Shown piece by piece: positions 24,533 to 35,161 of a stretch of DNA of 64,000 nt (its first letter is position 1; each line of letters begins with the position of its first letter). The stretch comes from Inia geoffrensis. Lineage: Eukaryota; Chordata; Mammalia; Artiodactyla; Iniidae. The translations under genes were made by a program, and so were the position numbers. The notes below the pieces were generated by a model. It was not told the DNA's origin. It was given only the letters and a program-made list of their open reading frames with translations, and searched no databases. The DNA lies in the NCBI GenBank assembly GCA_036417435.1, contig CM070900.1, positions 32,775,496 through 32,839,495 on the forward strand, in the 5' to 3' direction.

Positions 24533-25112
24533 TGTGGTAGACAGCATCTAAACTGGCTCCCAATGATCCCAACTTCCTAACATTCATATCCTTGTGTAGT
24601 CCGCTCCCCTTGAGTATGGGCTGGACCCAGTGACTCACTTCTAACAAAGAGAATAAAAACCACAAACATGTTGAAATGTCACATCCACCCATTAGGCTCC
24701 ACAAACCAATGTCTTCTGTCTTGCTTCATCAATCTCGTACCCACTGCAACCCTTGCCCTGCACCAGATCTCTCACTCCGGGGAATGCAAGTTGCCATGTT
24801 GTGCTGTTGTGGCCAACCTACAGAGAGGCCCATGTAGCAAGGAACTAATATCTCTGACCAACAACCAGCAAGGACTTGAGACCTGCTAACAGCTGCATGA
24901 GTTTGGATTCTGCTTCTTTCCAGGTAAGACAAGGTAACTGCAACCCCAGAAAACACCTTGATTGCCTTCCATGTGAGAAACCCTGAGCCAGAGGACTCAG
25001 CTAAGCTCCACCTAGACTTCTGACTCACAGAAACTTCGAGATAATAATGTTTGTTATTTTAAGCCACTATGTTTTGGGGTACTTTGTTACGCAGCAAGAG
25101 ATAACTAATACA
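24533..25112 (+). mobile_element. MLT1-like LTR (inner), complete
   Basis: Begins TGTGGTAGACAGCATC and ends ...ACTAATACA (TG...CA ends). It has the MaLR 3' block: 'gacttctgactcacagaaac', 'gagataataatgtttgttattttaagccactatg', 'ttacgcagcaagagataac'. The flanking 5-bp duplication is degraded (CCGGT/CTGGA). It lies inside the outer LTR. Non-coding; the 99-codon minus-strand frame is chance. Confidence 0.65.
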
Positions 25113-25117
25113 CTGGA

Positions 25118-25371
25118 AAACCATCCTAGTTGAGACCAGCTTCCATCATACCTGCCAAAGTGCCAGGCATGTGAATGAAGCCTTCCTTCAAGCCCATGTG
25201 CCCACTAAATAGCCCCGAATTACCTCTGTCAGTATCAATTTCAATAGATTCTTCCAGCCAAGCCCTGCCCAAATTCCTCACCCACAAAATTGTGAGCTAT
25301 AATTAAAATGCTGCTTAAAGTCACTATGTTTTGGGGTAGTTTGATATGCAGCAACAGATAACTGGAATACA
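25118..25371 (+). mobile_element. MLT1-like LTR (outer), right part
   Basis: 'aagtgccaggcatgtgaatgaagcc', 'ccaagccctgcccaaattcctcacccac' and the end block 'cactatgttttggggtagtttgatatgcagcaacagataactggaataca' complete the outer LTR. TGGT at 24280-24283 and 25372-25375 is a plausible target duplication. Confidence 0.6.
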
Positions 25372-25372
25372 T

Positions 25373-25640
25373 GGTCAGGAATAGCTCTTTGATCAAGTGA
25401 CCTCTGAGCAAACATCTGAAGGAAACAGGGAGTAAGACATGCCAGTTTAAGGCCAAGGGAACAGCGAGTAAAGGACCGAGGTGAAAGCTTGCAAGGCATG
25501 TTCAAGGAACATCAAGGAAGTGGCCCTGTGACTGGAATGGAGTAAGTAAAGAATAGAGTGGTAAGAGATGCACTCAGAGAGAAAGTAGGACAGCAGATCA
25601 GGAAGGCCATTTCAAGGACTGGCACTTGCTGTGAGTTCAT
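25373..25640 (+). mobile_element. Ancient repeat, copy 2, right part
   Basis: 'gacctctgagcaaacatctgaagg', 'agcttgcaaggcatgttcaaggaac' and 'ggaatggagtaagtaaag' continue copy 2 after the LTR nest. The same phrases recur, diverged, at 53.3-53.4 kb. Confidence 0.45.
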
Positions 25641-26439
25641 TACAGAGTTTCGAACAGTGGCTCAAATTCTAAGTGGAATATTCTGTCATAAATTTCTGTC
25701 TCTTAGTCTGACTCCCTTCCCTTATAAATGTCACGTCCAAATGGTGAGCAGCACAAACTTACAAAAGACACCCTTCATGGCATCAAGCACCCAACAACAA
25801 CCAGTCATTGTCAACTTCCCCTAAGGAATGGCTCAGGGACCCTGCAGTCTGTGTATGGCCTGTGCCTTTATTTCTTCCCATCCTTCTTCTTTGCCTGGCC
25901 ATAATTGCAATTCAGCACCTGGTGCTTTCATTTTCAGATTGTTTACATTAACTTGAAGTTGTTAACCTAGTTGTGTTGCAGCATGTTTCAGACAATGCCA
26001 GAGGCTATAAATAAATAACATTTATTTCAGGTCTGCCTGGCAAACAAGCGCCTGGATACTGCTGAGGCCACAGAGACTATGACTGCTGCAGTGCTGAATA
26101 CCTCAAACAGGGCTAAAGCAGGTATCCTCAAGGAATACTAAGCAGATGCACTCCAGCTGACACAGTTACGTCTCCCATCAACATACATCTCCTGATTGCC
26201 TTGGAGACCAATAAATAGACCTCTCTCATACCCACTCGGAATAAACCATGGCTAACCTGAGCCCAATTACTACATATTACCAACCAGACTTCTGATCTCA
26301 CCTTGAACTTTAGCAACTGACAAATGACCAAAACAAAGTCTTCCAAGGATATTTTTTAATGTATGCTGTCATCTAGAGCAGTAGATCCCCAGTTTTGCAA
26401 TAAGGGAGACCTATTTTTTTTAACATCTCATTAATGACC
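25641..26439. other. Unassigned non-coding DNA
   Basis: No gene or repeat family recognised. Frames of 88 (25558-25824) and 72 codons have no familiar motif. Confidence 0.45.
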
Positions 26440-26640
26440 AATATATAGCTATATGCACTTGGACCAGATAATTCATCTCTCTGTGCCTTGGTTTCTCTAC
26501 TTGTAAAATGGAAAATAAACTACCAACTACCGATGTCACAGTTAATGAGAACTTACATGAGATAATACAGGTAAAGTGTTTAGAAAAGTATCTGATCTGC
26601 GGTTAACAGTCAATAAATATCAGCTCATCATCATGTAAAA
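26440..26640 (+). mobile_element. MIR SINE
   Basis: 'ctctctgtgccttggtttctctacttgtaaaatgg', 'gagataatacaggtaaagtgtttag' and 'gtcaataaatat' follow the MIR core and 3' half in order. Confidence 0.75.
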
Positions 26641-28048
26641 ATATTATTAACTATTCTCTCCACATAATAGAAGTTATACTTCTAGCCAGTTTTTCTAAGG
26701 AAAACTGTAATGACCATGTTACAATGAATTCAGTAGCACTTATAAATGAATTAATAATTCATTATTCATTAGAGGACTGCATATGCTTAAACCATAGGAC
26801 GTATTGGAAGAAGACAGGGTTTATCAAGTCAGTCGTGCCTCAGGAATATGTGGCCATTATAGAGTTTGGGAATCTCTGGTCCAGGGGTCAGGGTACATTT
26901 ATCCCTATCCACTTTATCATTTATACTTCTAGCATTATACACTGAAAATTATTGTTCAGAATTATGACACACTGCTCCAGCAAGAGTCTCACTTACCAAA
27001 GAATGCAGTTAAAAATTACATCAGAATATTTTAAGAGAAAGATGCAGGAAATATGAATTTGGAACTTTTAGCAACAAAACTGAAACAACAACAAATGTCC
27101 TTCTGATTTTCAGTTAAGTAGAAAATTCAACCTATCAGAATTCCTCTTTCTTTGGCAATCGAGCTGGTTAAGATTTTATAACAATACATTTCATTGAAGT
27201 ACCTCAGGATGCAAACTGGCAGTCCATTGCTTCGTCTATATATTTTTTAATTTATGCAACTCAATCTTTCGACAAAATGTCACTTAATATATAGACTAAG
27301 GCTCTTGGGAAATGGCTAAGGGTGGTCAATTTTCTCCTCATAGATTTCCGATCACCTTATAATTAAGTATACTACTTATGGAAAAACAACATCAATTTCA
27401 TCGAATTGTTAGTTTATATATTAATTTCAAACAAAAACAGAAGTAAATACTTCTTCTAAAATACTAAACATTTACTAGGTTTTCATGTGGGAGGGAAAGT
27501 AGAGATAAAGAACTGAAAATATTCAATTCATATTCACAAATTGAGCAATGAAAGTACACAATATATTGTGAATATGAATTAAGGCAAAGTCTTAGTTATT
27601 AGATTATAATTGTCTTCCTCTAGTTTAACATCACTAACATGTTTTTGGACGTAACTTTACATGAAGTAGAGAGAACTATCCCCCTGCCCCAATTAACTGC
27701 AAGGTTGTAAAGGAGCAAAATACAATATTTTAGAAAAAGAGGAAAGAGGAAAACTCAATAAGGTTTTAGAATGGTAACTATTGATAGTATCATTAATGAA
27801 TCTACCCATCTTTAATAATTTTTCCCTCATATCCATTTTCACATTTGCCATTCTTAAGAATATAAAAGATTCCTTATAGATAAGCCAAAGTGCAAAACTA
27901 AATGCTATCAGGACATCTAATTACTAAGAATGTCTTCTGAACAAGAGAACTTACTACTACTAATCTTCAATAATGACTTGCATCAAAATGTTGACTGTTT
28001 TTCATCCCCAAATTAGCTGACCACATCCATGTAAAGACCCTGCCTTAC
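26641..28048. other. Unassigned AT-rich DNA
   Basis: No repeat or gene recognised. It contains the 15-bp inverted repeat listed next. Confidence 0.45.
27525..27580. repeat. Perfect 15-bp inverted repeat
   Basis: AATTCATATTCACAA (27525-27539) and TTGTGAATATGAATT (27566-27580) are exact reverse complements around a 26-base spacer. No transposon ends or target duplications are evident. Confidence 0.88.
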
Positions 28049-28252
28049 GGCTTCCCTGGTGGCGCAGTGGTTGAGAGTCCGCCTGCCGATGCAGGGGACA
28101 CAGGTTCGTGCCCTGGTTTGGGAAGATCCCACATGCCGCGGAGCAGCTGGGCCCATGAGCCATGGCCACTAAGCCTGCGCGTCCGGAGCCTGTGCTCCGC
28201 AACGGGCAAGGCCACAACAGTGAGAGGCCCGCGTACTGCAAAAACAAGAAAA
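28049..28252 (+). mobile_element. CHR-type SINE, short form
   Basis: Full body with a short impure tail (aaaaacaagaaaaaaaa). The flanking duplication is imperfect: AAAGACCCTGCCTT before, AAAAACCCCCGCCTT after (about 28253-28267). Confidence 0.94.
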
Positions 28253-28267
28253 AAAACCCCCGCCTTT

Positions 28268-30182
28268 GTTCTCTTGCTTGTCTTGGAATTCATACATCCC
28301 TAGTTGATATTTGCAAGTTGAGGTCGGACCAGGAATGCTTCACCCAGGACTTTACTCCCAGAAACTCTTGATAGTATGGGTTAATTATCTCTCATCTCAC
28401 CTGCCATTACCTAACTCATTCAATTAAAGACAAATTTGAATGAAAAACAGTTTTCTTCCCACACAAATGTTTGTTTTTAGCCTAATGCACTTTTTAAGTA
28501 ACTGGTTGCCATGGTGCCAGGCGCTTTGGACAAAGAGTCTCAGAGTGAGTAAAGATCATTAAAAATGACTAGTTAGCCATGAGATACGAAGCTCTTTTCA
28601 TGTTCAAGTGAGAACCAGAATTCTCCTTGCAGATTTCAGAAACATGCATATAAAATGGGAGAGGGATAAAGGTAAACAAAACAATGTTTTCTTTTATCCT
28701 TCTTTCTTCCCAACCAGGGCTCTATTTCAAAAACATATTATAGGCTACAAAAATTGCTTGATCCTCTTCGTTACCTGAGTAACAGTTACGGTATCCATCG
28801 TTTCATGGGTCAGTTGTTTGTGACGTATAGGAAAAGAATGTGGACAGTGGTACTTTAGCCATAATTAGATTCTGCTACTTCCCTCACCAATTCAAAACTC
28901 AGGATTGTATTTCCAGAGAGATGTTTCTAAGCACAAGGTCATAAAGACACTACCAATTTCAGTTTAACCTGCCTCTTCAATTGATGACTTAACTGACAAC
29001 TCTAATTGTCCACCAGTGAACACACTTATACATTAAAATGTCTGGTTTCATTGTTTTAAACCAAAGGATAATCTGACTTCAATAATCAGGTTTGAATTTA
29101 GAGGCTAACTGTATCTCATTCTTTAACCTTTAAAATGACTTGCCCTTATAATTTAACAGAATTCTCTGCACATGTGTCTAAAACTAAAGGTTCAAAGGGG
29201 TGGAAATAAAGAGATTATTCTGTGACTGAAAAGTGACAAAGCAATGACCCCTCAAGTCTTCAATTTCAAAAGGATGGTGAAATCTATGTTCATATTGTGT
29301 ACTTGCTGGATTTATAATGTGTTCATTGCCCACTGCTTTGATTTGCATGAAAAAAAAAAAGGAGGGAAAGGTCAATATGTTCCTTGTAAGGTGTCTAAAC
29401 TTCAATTCCAAAAAGCATTGTTTAATGGATGGTCTCATTTCCTTTCTCCCTTTCTCCCTCCCTCCCTGTATCTCTTTCCAAAAGATACAATCCCTTGATG
29501 TAGACTTTCATTTGGTTTCAGAAACATCTGAGCTTTGATCCTAACACAACCTTTACAAGTGGAATAACCCAGAGAAAACATACATTGTTTGACTCTGGAG
29601 TATAAAGATTATATGTATAACCTACTCAGTTACCAGCAGTCTTGTATATGCTTAATTGATAGTCATTTGATATTTGTTTGCTGCCATATCATCGGGTACA
29701 TTGGTAAAAGCCTGACTAGAAATGAGCAAATTATGTATGTTTATTAGGGACCACAGCTGCTGGCTGCCTCCAAACAGATCATAACCATGCATCTACCCAG
29801 GTTAAGGAAACAATGAAAATGTGTCCTCAGAGAAGGATAAATCCATATTAAATATCAGGTGTTATTACTTGTCTAGATTTCTCTATCGCTTGTCTAATGT
29901 GCTATACAAAAGAAACAATAACTCACAACTCACATGCTTTTCTTCTAATTCTTAAACTGACTCTAAATTGTAGATTCTGCCATTCATTCTGATTCTTTCC
30001 ACACGCTACACAACTTTCAAGCAGGTAATATTGGTGAAAAAAAAATTACGAAAGTACAGTACAAATGTGTCTGTGCCTATTTGACTGGACCACTGAATTA
30101 AATGTACTTTTGAATTTTTGACAGTTTGTGTATTTGAATGGAATGAAGAGAATCCCTCTTCTCTGACCAGAAGTGCTTACTT
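28268..30182. other. Unassigned DNA with a diverged duplicate
   Basis: No gene recognised; frames reach 84 codons. Positions 28487-28571 match 31521-31610 in order and spacing (see Part 2). A C/T-rich stretch lies at 29440-29470. Confidence 0.45.
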
Positions 30183-30487
30183 ATAAAACAGAAATAGAGT
30201 CACAGGTGTAGAAAACAAACTTATGGTTACCAGGGAGTAAGGGGGGTGGGGAGGGATAAATTGGGAGATTGGGATTGACATATACACACTACTATATATT
30301 AAACAGGTAACTAATAAAGACTTACTGAATAGCACAGGGAACTCTGCTCAATATTCTATAATGACCTACATGAGAAAAGAATCTAAATAAGAGTGGATAT
30401 ATGTATACCTGATTCACTTTGCTGTATAGCAGAAACTAACACAACATTGTACATCAATTATAATACTCCAATAAAAATTTTTTGAAA
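30183..30487 (+). mobile_element. Cetartiodactyl L1 3' UTR, 5'-truncated
   Basis: 'gtcacaggtgtagaaaacaaacttatggttaccagg', the G-rich tract 'ggggggtggggaggga', 'gaatagcacagggaactctgctcaat', then 'cctgattcactttgctgtatagcagaaac' and 'ccaataaaaatttt' give the usual 3' end order. Confidence 0.85.
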
Positions 30488-30517
30488 AAAGAACTGCTCT
30501 ATCAAAAACCTAAGGTA

Positions 30518-30700
30518 ATCTAGTGGGAGTCGGGAGTGTCTGTTCAATAGGTATAAAGTCTCAGTCATTCAAGATGAAAAAGTTCTAGTGATCGGCTGTA
30601 CACCATTGTGCTCAGAGTTCACAATGCTGTAGCGTACATTTAAAATTTTGTTAAGAGGGCAGATCTCATGTTATGTGTTTTTTAATATGATAAAAAATTA
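30518..30700 (+). mobile_element. Older L1 3' UTR fragment
   Basis: 'aaaaagttctagtgatcggctgtacaccattgtgctcagagttcacaatgctgtagcgtac' and 'taagagggcagatctcatgttatg' follow L1M 3' UTR text. Confidence 0.55.
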
Positions 30701-30746
30701 AAAGTCTAGAAAAGCCTTTATTTCACAGATGATTAAGAAACCACTG

Positions 30747-31059
30747 GGGGGCTTCCCTGGTGGCGCAGTGGTTGAGAATCTGCCTGCCAATGCAGGGGAC
30801 ATGGGTTCAAGCCCTAGTCTGGGAAGATCCCACATGCCGCGGAGCAACTAGGCCCGTGAGCCACAACTACTGAGCCTGCACATCTGGAGCCTGTGCCACA
30901 CAACGAGAGGCTGTGACAGTGAAAGGCCCGCGCACCGCGATGAAGAGAGGCCCCTGCTTGCCGCAACTAGAGAAAGCCCTTGCAAAGAAACGAGGACCCA
31001 ACACAGCCAAAAATAAATAAATAAATAAAAATAAAATAAAGTAACTTTCATCTTAAAAA
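30747..31059 (+). mobile_element. CHR-type SINE, long form
   Basis: Target duplication AAGAAACCACTG at 30735-30746 and 31060-31071. The tail is AAATAAATA-rich. The middle has text close to the short form ('gcacatctggagcctg'), so it may be an intermediate subfamily. Confidence 0.95.
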
Positions 31060-31195
31060 AAGAAACCACTGAGGTTTGAAGAAAGCATTTGAAAATCAGC
31101 TATTTATAACAAACAGATTTAATGATGACCAGCTGCCCTCCATAAGTGAAAATGCTATTATTTCTGGTGTCCCACAGTAAGCAAACTAGACTTGG

Positions 31196-31360
31196 TTTAC
31201 TTGCTTGACATGTAGTTTCTAGAACTCCCAAAGATTCTAATTCAGTAGGTCAGCTTAATGGTCCCCAAATCTGCACTTTTAACAGCACTTCAAGCATTTA
31301 TAGGCCTATAAATAGGTCTATAGTCCACACTTTGAAAAGTCTGTGGGTGGTATGCCCCTT
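31196..31360 (+). mobile_element. MER5A-like hAT element
   Basis: 'agattctaattcagtaggtc', 'ggtccccaaatctgcacttttaacagcacttcaagc' and 'cacactttgaaaagtctg' follow the MER5A order. Ends are eroded. Confidence 0.55.
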
Positions 31361-32721
31361 CTACCCCAAATACCAGGGGTATTTGATGAATTCATTTACA
31401 ATACCTTTCATGGTTTCTGTTGAAACATGCAGTCGGAAAACAATAGCCTGAATGTACCTGAAAGCCTAAAATAGTGTTAATATTAAGGGGTCAATTCTGG
31501 GAATAAAATCCATGACTCTGGCACTATTAATACCAACAACTGGTTGCCATGGTGATGGAACTATGGTCAAACTGCCTCACATAGAAAGAAAATTTCATTA
31601 AAAATGACTAATACACCATCAATAGGAAATTTACTAAAATAGCTATAACCATTAGTAAGTTAGCTTAATAAAGGAAGAAATAAAGAGGAAAGAAATGACT
31701 CTTTCCTGTCATACCTCAGAGCCTGTTTTTTTTAAAGCTCCTTATAAATACAATGAGGTTTCTGAATGGTGATGCTGCAACTTTAGCTGTTCATTTGTCT
31801 CCTTTCAGTAGGACACCACTAACTTTGATTAGAATATTAAAATTCCAGGAGTTATTGCAATTTAAAAAGAAAACATATTAAGAAAGGCTGATGATAACAA
31901 AGACAGGGAAAAAATATATCCACAGGCCACAGGACATTTCAAGATTACAATTCTCTTCTTTTTTCTTTTAATAGAATGAAAACTTTTTCCACTCAAAAAT
32001 CTTCAAATCATGTTCACCACATCTTGGTATTCTTGGAATATCCTTCTTTTCTATATAAGGTCCAGTGATTATAAATCAAAACCATCAAATAGAATCCTAC
32101 TCCCAGACAATAATTTCCTGGATAACTAACCTTGTATATTTTAAGATGTCTCAGAATATGTAAAAATCCTCCTTCCCTAATCAAACCTGCTTCAGTAGAA
32201 GTCTAAGAAAGTCTTTCATACCATGGGTGATTAAGAAACCACTGGAATGTAAAGGAAGGATTTAGATACTCCAATCTCTATAATGCTGGAAAGTTGTCAA
32301 ATCATTCACAGATCACTTGCATTTGTATTCTTCTTTCTTTGTATATGTGAGCTTCAACAACACGCACAAGACCAAGTTATCAATTAAAAAATAATCAGTC
32401 TCAAGCAAAATTTACATCTAGATTTTGATGGATACCCTAGGCTGTTTAATTCACATCTCACAGCCTTTAAAAAGTCTGTTACAGTTTTCTACTTGTCAAA
32501 AATACAATACTGCCATCAAAATAGAACTTGCAAACCATAAATACTGTAAATGGAGTCCAAAACTCATGTTCCATCTTCCTAATCCAAAGAAAAGGTTTCA
32601 AACTAAAAACAATAATTTGACTATCTTAAAAGATTTTGCTTCCATAAAGTAGCGGACACTGATGAGGATAATATGGGTCTCAAACCACATGTAAGGGAAT
32701 AGAGACAAAAAACTAAACTAC
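31361..32721. other. Unassigned DNA with diverged duplicates
   Basis: No gene recognised. Two blocks match other parts of the window: 31521-31610 with 28487-28571, and 32200-32282 with about 30703-30747 plus 31072-31110. Confidence 0.45.
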
Positions 32722-33013
32722 TGGGCTTCCCTGGTGGCGCAGTGGTTGAGAATCTGCCTGCCAATGCAGGGGACAGGTCTGGGAAGATCCCACATGCTGC
32801 GGAACAACTAGGCCCGTGAGCCACAGCTACTGAGCCTGTGCGTCTGGAGCCTGTGCTCCCAACAAGAGAGGCCGCGATAGTGAGAGGCCCGCGCACCACA
32901 ATGAAGAGTGTCCCCCGCTTGCTGCAACTAGAGAAACCCGTGCACAGAAACAAAGACCCAACACAGACAAAAATTAATTAATTAATTAAAAAACAAAACA
33001 AACAAACAAAAAA
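32722..33013 (+). mobile_element. CHR-type SINE, long form
   Basis: The head through a (TTAA)/(CAAA) tail is complete, except for a missing 'acgggttcaagccct' block that removes the B box. The tail abuts a truncated L1 without unique sequence between. Confidence 0.93.
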
Positions 33014-33014
33014 A

Positions 33015-33860
33015 ACTGCAATGAGGTTATCACCTCATACCGGTCAGAATGGCCATGATCAACAAATCTACAAACAATAAATGCTGGAGAGGGTCTGGAG
33101 GAAAGGGAACCCTCTTGCACTGTTGGTGGGAATGTAAATTGATACAGCCACTATGGAGAACCATGTGGAGGTTCCTTTAAAAAGAACTACCATTACGACC
33201 CAGCAATCCCACTACTGGGCATATACCCTGAAAAAACCATAATTCAGAAAGAATCATGTACCACAATGTTCACTGCAGCTCTATTTACAACAACCAGGAC
33301 ATGGAAGCAACCTAAGTGTCCACTGACAGCTGAATGGATAAAGAAGATGTGGCACATATATACAATGGAATATTAGCCATAAAAAGAAACGAAATTGAGT
33401 TATTTGTAGTGAGGTGGACAGACCTAAAGCCTGTCATGTACAGTGAAGTCAGAAAGAGAAAAACAAATACCGTATGCTAACACATATATGTGGAATCTAA
33501 AAAAGAACAACTGATACTGATGAACTTAGTTGCAGGGAAGGAATAAAGATGCAGACATAGAGAATGGACTTGAGGACATGGGGTGGGAGGCGGAAACTGG
33601 GGCGAAGTGAGAGTAGCATCAACATATATACACTACAGAATGTAAAATAGTTAGCTAGTGGGAAGCAGCAGCACAGCACAGGGAGATCAGCTCCGTGCTT
33701 GCTTTGACCTAGAGGGGTGGGGTAGGGAGGATGGCGGGGGAGCTCAAGAAGGAGGGGATATGGGGACATATGTATGCATATGGCTGATTCACTTTGTTGT
33801 ACAACAGAAACTAACAGTATTGTGAAGCAATTATACTCCAATAAAGATCTATTAAAATAA
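33015..33860 (+). mobile_element. Cetartiodactyl L1, 5'-truncated (ORF2 end and 3' UTR)
   Basis: Starts in ORF2 C-terminal text ('cacctcataccggtcagaatggcc') and runs to the 3' UTR end 'caattatactccaataaagatc' plus an A-rich tail. It is much less diverged than the other L1s except the 3' ends at 30.2 and 52.5 kb. The 114-codon minus-strand frame is antisense L1. Confidence 0.9.
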
Positions 33861-33871
33861 AAAAGTGGTTT

Positions 33872-33994
33872 AGTATATGTATAGCTGATTCACTTTGTTA
33901 TAAAGCAGAAACTAACACACCATTGTAAAGCAATTATACTCCAATAAAGATGTTTAAAAAATGTATTTGTTAAATAAATATTCATTAATATTAA
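33872..33994 (+). mobile_element. Second truncated L1 3' end in the first L1's tail
   Basis: Repeats the L1 3' end ('agctgattcactttgttataaagcag' to 'caataaagatgttt') and is flanked by AAAAAAGTGGTTT at 33859-33871 and 33995-34007. It is a separate, extremely 5'-truncated insertion. Confidence 0.9.
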
Positions 33995-34206
33995 AAAAAA
34001 GTGGTTTGGCAGCATGGCTTTTCTGTTCTTTGGGTGTTTTTGTTTAATTATACAAGAATAATCTCAGAAGCTCGTGGTTCCAATTTATCTGATAAGAAAA
34101 GTTAGAGAACTACCCTTCATAATATTAAACATTTTTATCAATTACACTGAATAAATATACAGTCACAAGTACCACTGGTTCAGCTGATGTTTAAAAAGCT
34201 GGCATA

Positions 34207-34396
34207 AGGGCTTCCCTGGTGGCGCAGTGGTTGAGAGTCCGCCTGCAGATGCAGGGGACACGGGCTCGTGCCCCGGTCCGGGAAGATCCCACATGCCGCA
34301 GAGCGGCTGGGCCCGTGAGCCATGGCCGCTGAGCCTGTGCGTCCGGAGCCTGTGCTCCACAACGGGAGAGGCCACAACAGTGAGAGGCCCGCGTAC
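34207..34396 (+). mobile_element. CHR-type SINE, short form, without poly-A tail
   Basis: Body complete to 'gcccgcgtac', then directly the right target duplication. The 12-bp perfect duplication AAAGCTGGCATA lies at 34195-34206 and 34397-34408. Nearly consensus otherwise, with intact A box and a B-box variant (GGCTCGTGCCC). Confidence 0.96.
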
Positions 34397-34408
34397 AAAG
34401 CTGGCATA

Positions 34409-34914
34409 TATTAAAGCCCCAGTTTGGCTATGCAACACATTCACTTCAGTTAGCAAACACAGCAATTGTTTTTCCTAAGAAAATTGTTCTTTTTAATTAA
34501 AGCATTTGCTCTTCTCTTAGCACTCTGCAATGTGTGATACAAAACAAACATAAAATAGTAACTGCAGATTTTTCCTCAGCTTTCTCAGTCCAGATTCAGA
34601 ATAATTTTTTAAGGGTTTATTTACTTGAAATGGGAGCAAACAATACCACTGGCAATTTTGGTAATCAGCAAAACTACTTCATCAATAAATCAGACTACTA
34701 AGAAAACTCCTACAGAAAACATAATGAGATATTACGAAATGGAAAAGGAAATCTCCAGTTCTATATTGAGATGTCTGTTGGAAAAACTGGGTCACATGGG
34801 AACATGATTGTTTCAGACACTGAAGATCAGGTAGAAATAAAGAATATGGATCTTGAGCCTAAGGTAATTTATCAGAACTGGATGTTCTTTCTCTTTGAAA
34901 TGCTGTAATTAGTT
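34409..34914. other. Unassigned non-coding DNA
   Basis: No gene or repeat recognised. A 60-codon frame (34625-34807) has no familiar motif. Confidence 0.45.
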
Positions 34915-34930
34915 AAGGGTGAACTACTTT

Positions 34931-35145
34931 TTTTTTTTTTTTTTTTTTGGCGGTACGCAGGCCTCTCACTGTCGTGGCCTCTTCCGTTGCGGAGCACAGG
35001 CTCCGGACGCACAGGCTCAGCGGCCATGGCTCACGGGCCCAGCCGCTCCGTGGCATGTGGGATCCTCCCGGACCGGGAAACGAACCTGTGTTCCCTGCAT
35101 CCGCAGGCGGACGGACTCTCAACCACTGTGCCACCAGGGAAGCCC
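34931..35145 (-). mobile_element. CHR-type SINE, short form, minus strand
   Basis: The T-run tail is at the left and the complement of the head at the right. A 16-bp perfect target duplication AAGGGTGAACTACTTT lies at 34915-34930 and 35146-35161. Carries a 4-bp duplication near the head ('gcggacggactc'). Confidence 0.96.
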
Positions 35146-35161
35146 AAGGGTGAACTACTTT

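Noticed and set aside
28500..28516. RFX/X-box-like site (ggttgccatggtg) and its twin at 31538
   Set aside because: Only one half-site matches well; the second half (GGTGCC or GGTGAT) departs from the GGYAAC consensus. I keep the duplication as a finding but not the binding-site call.
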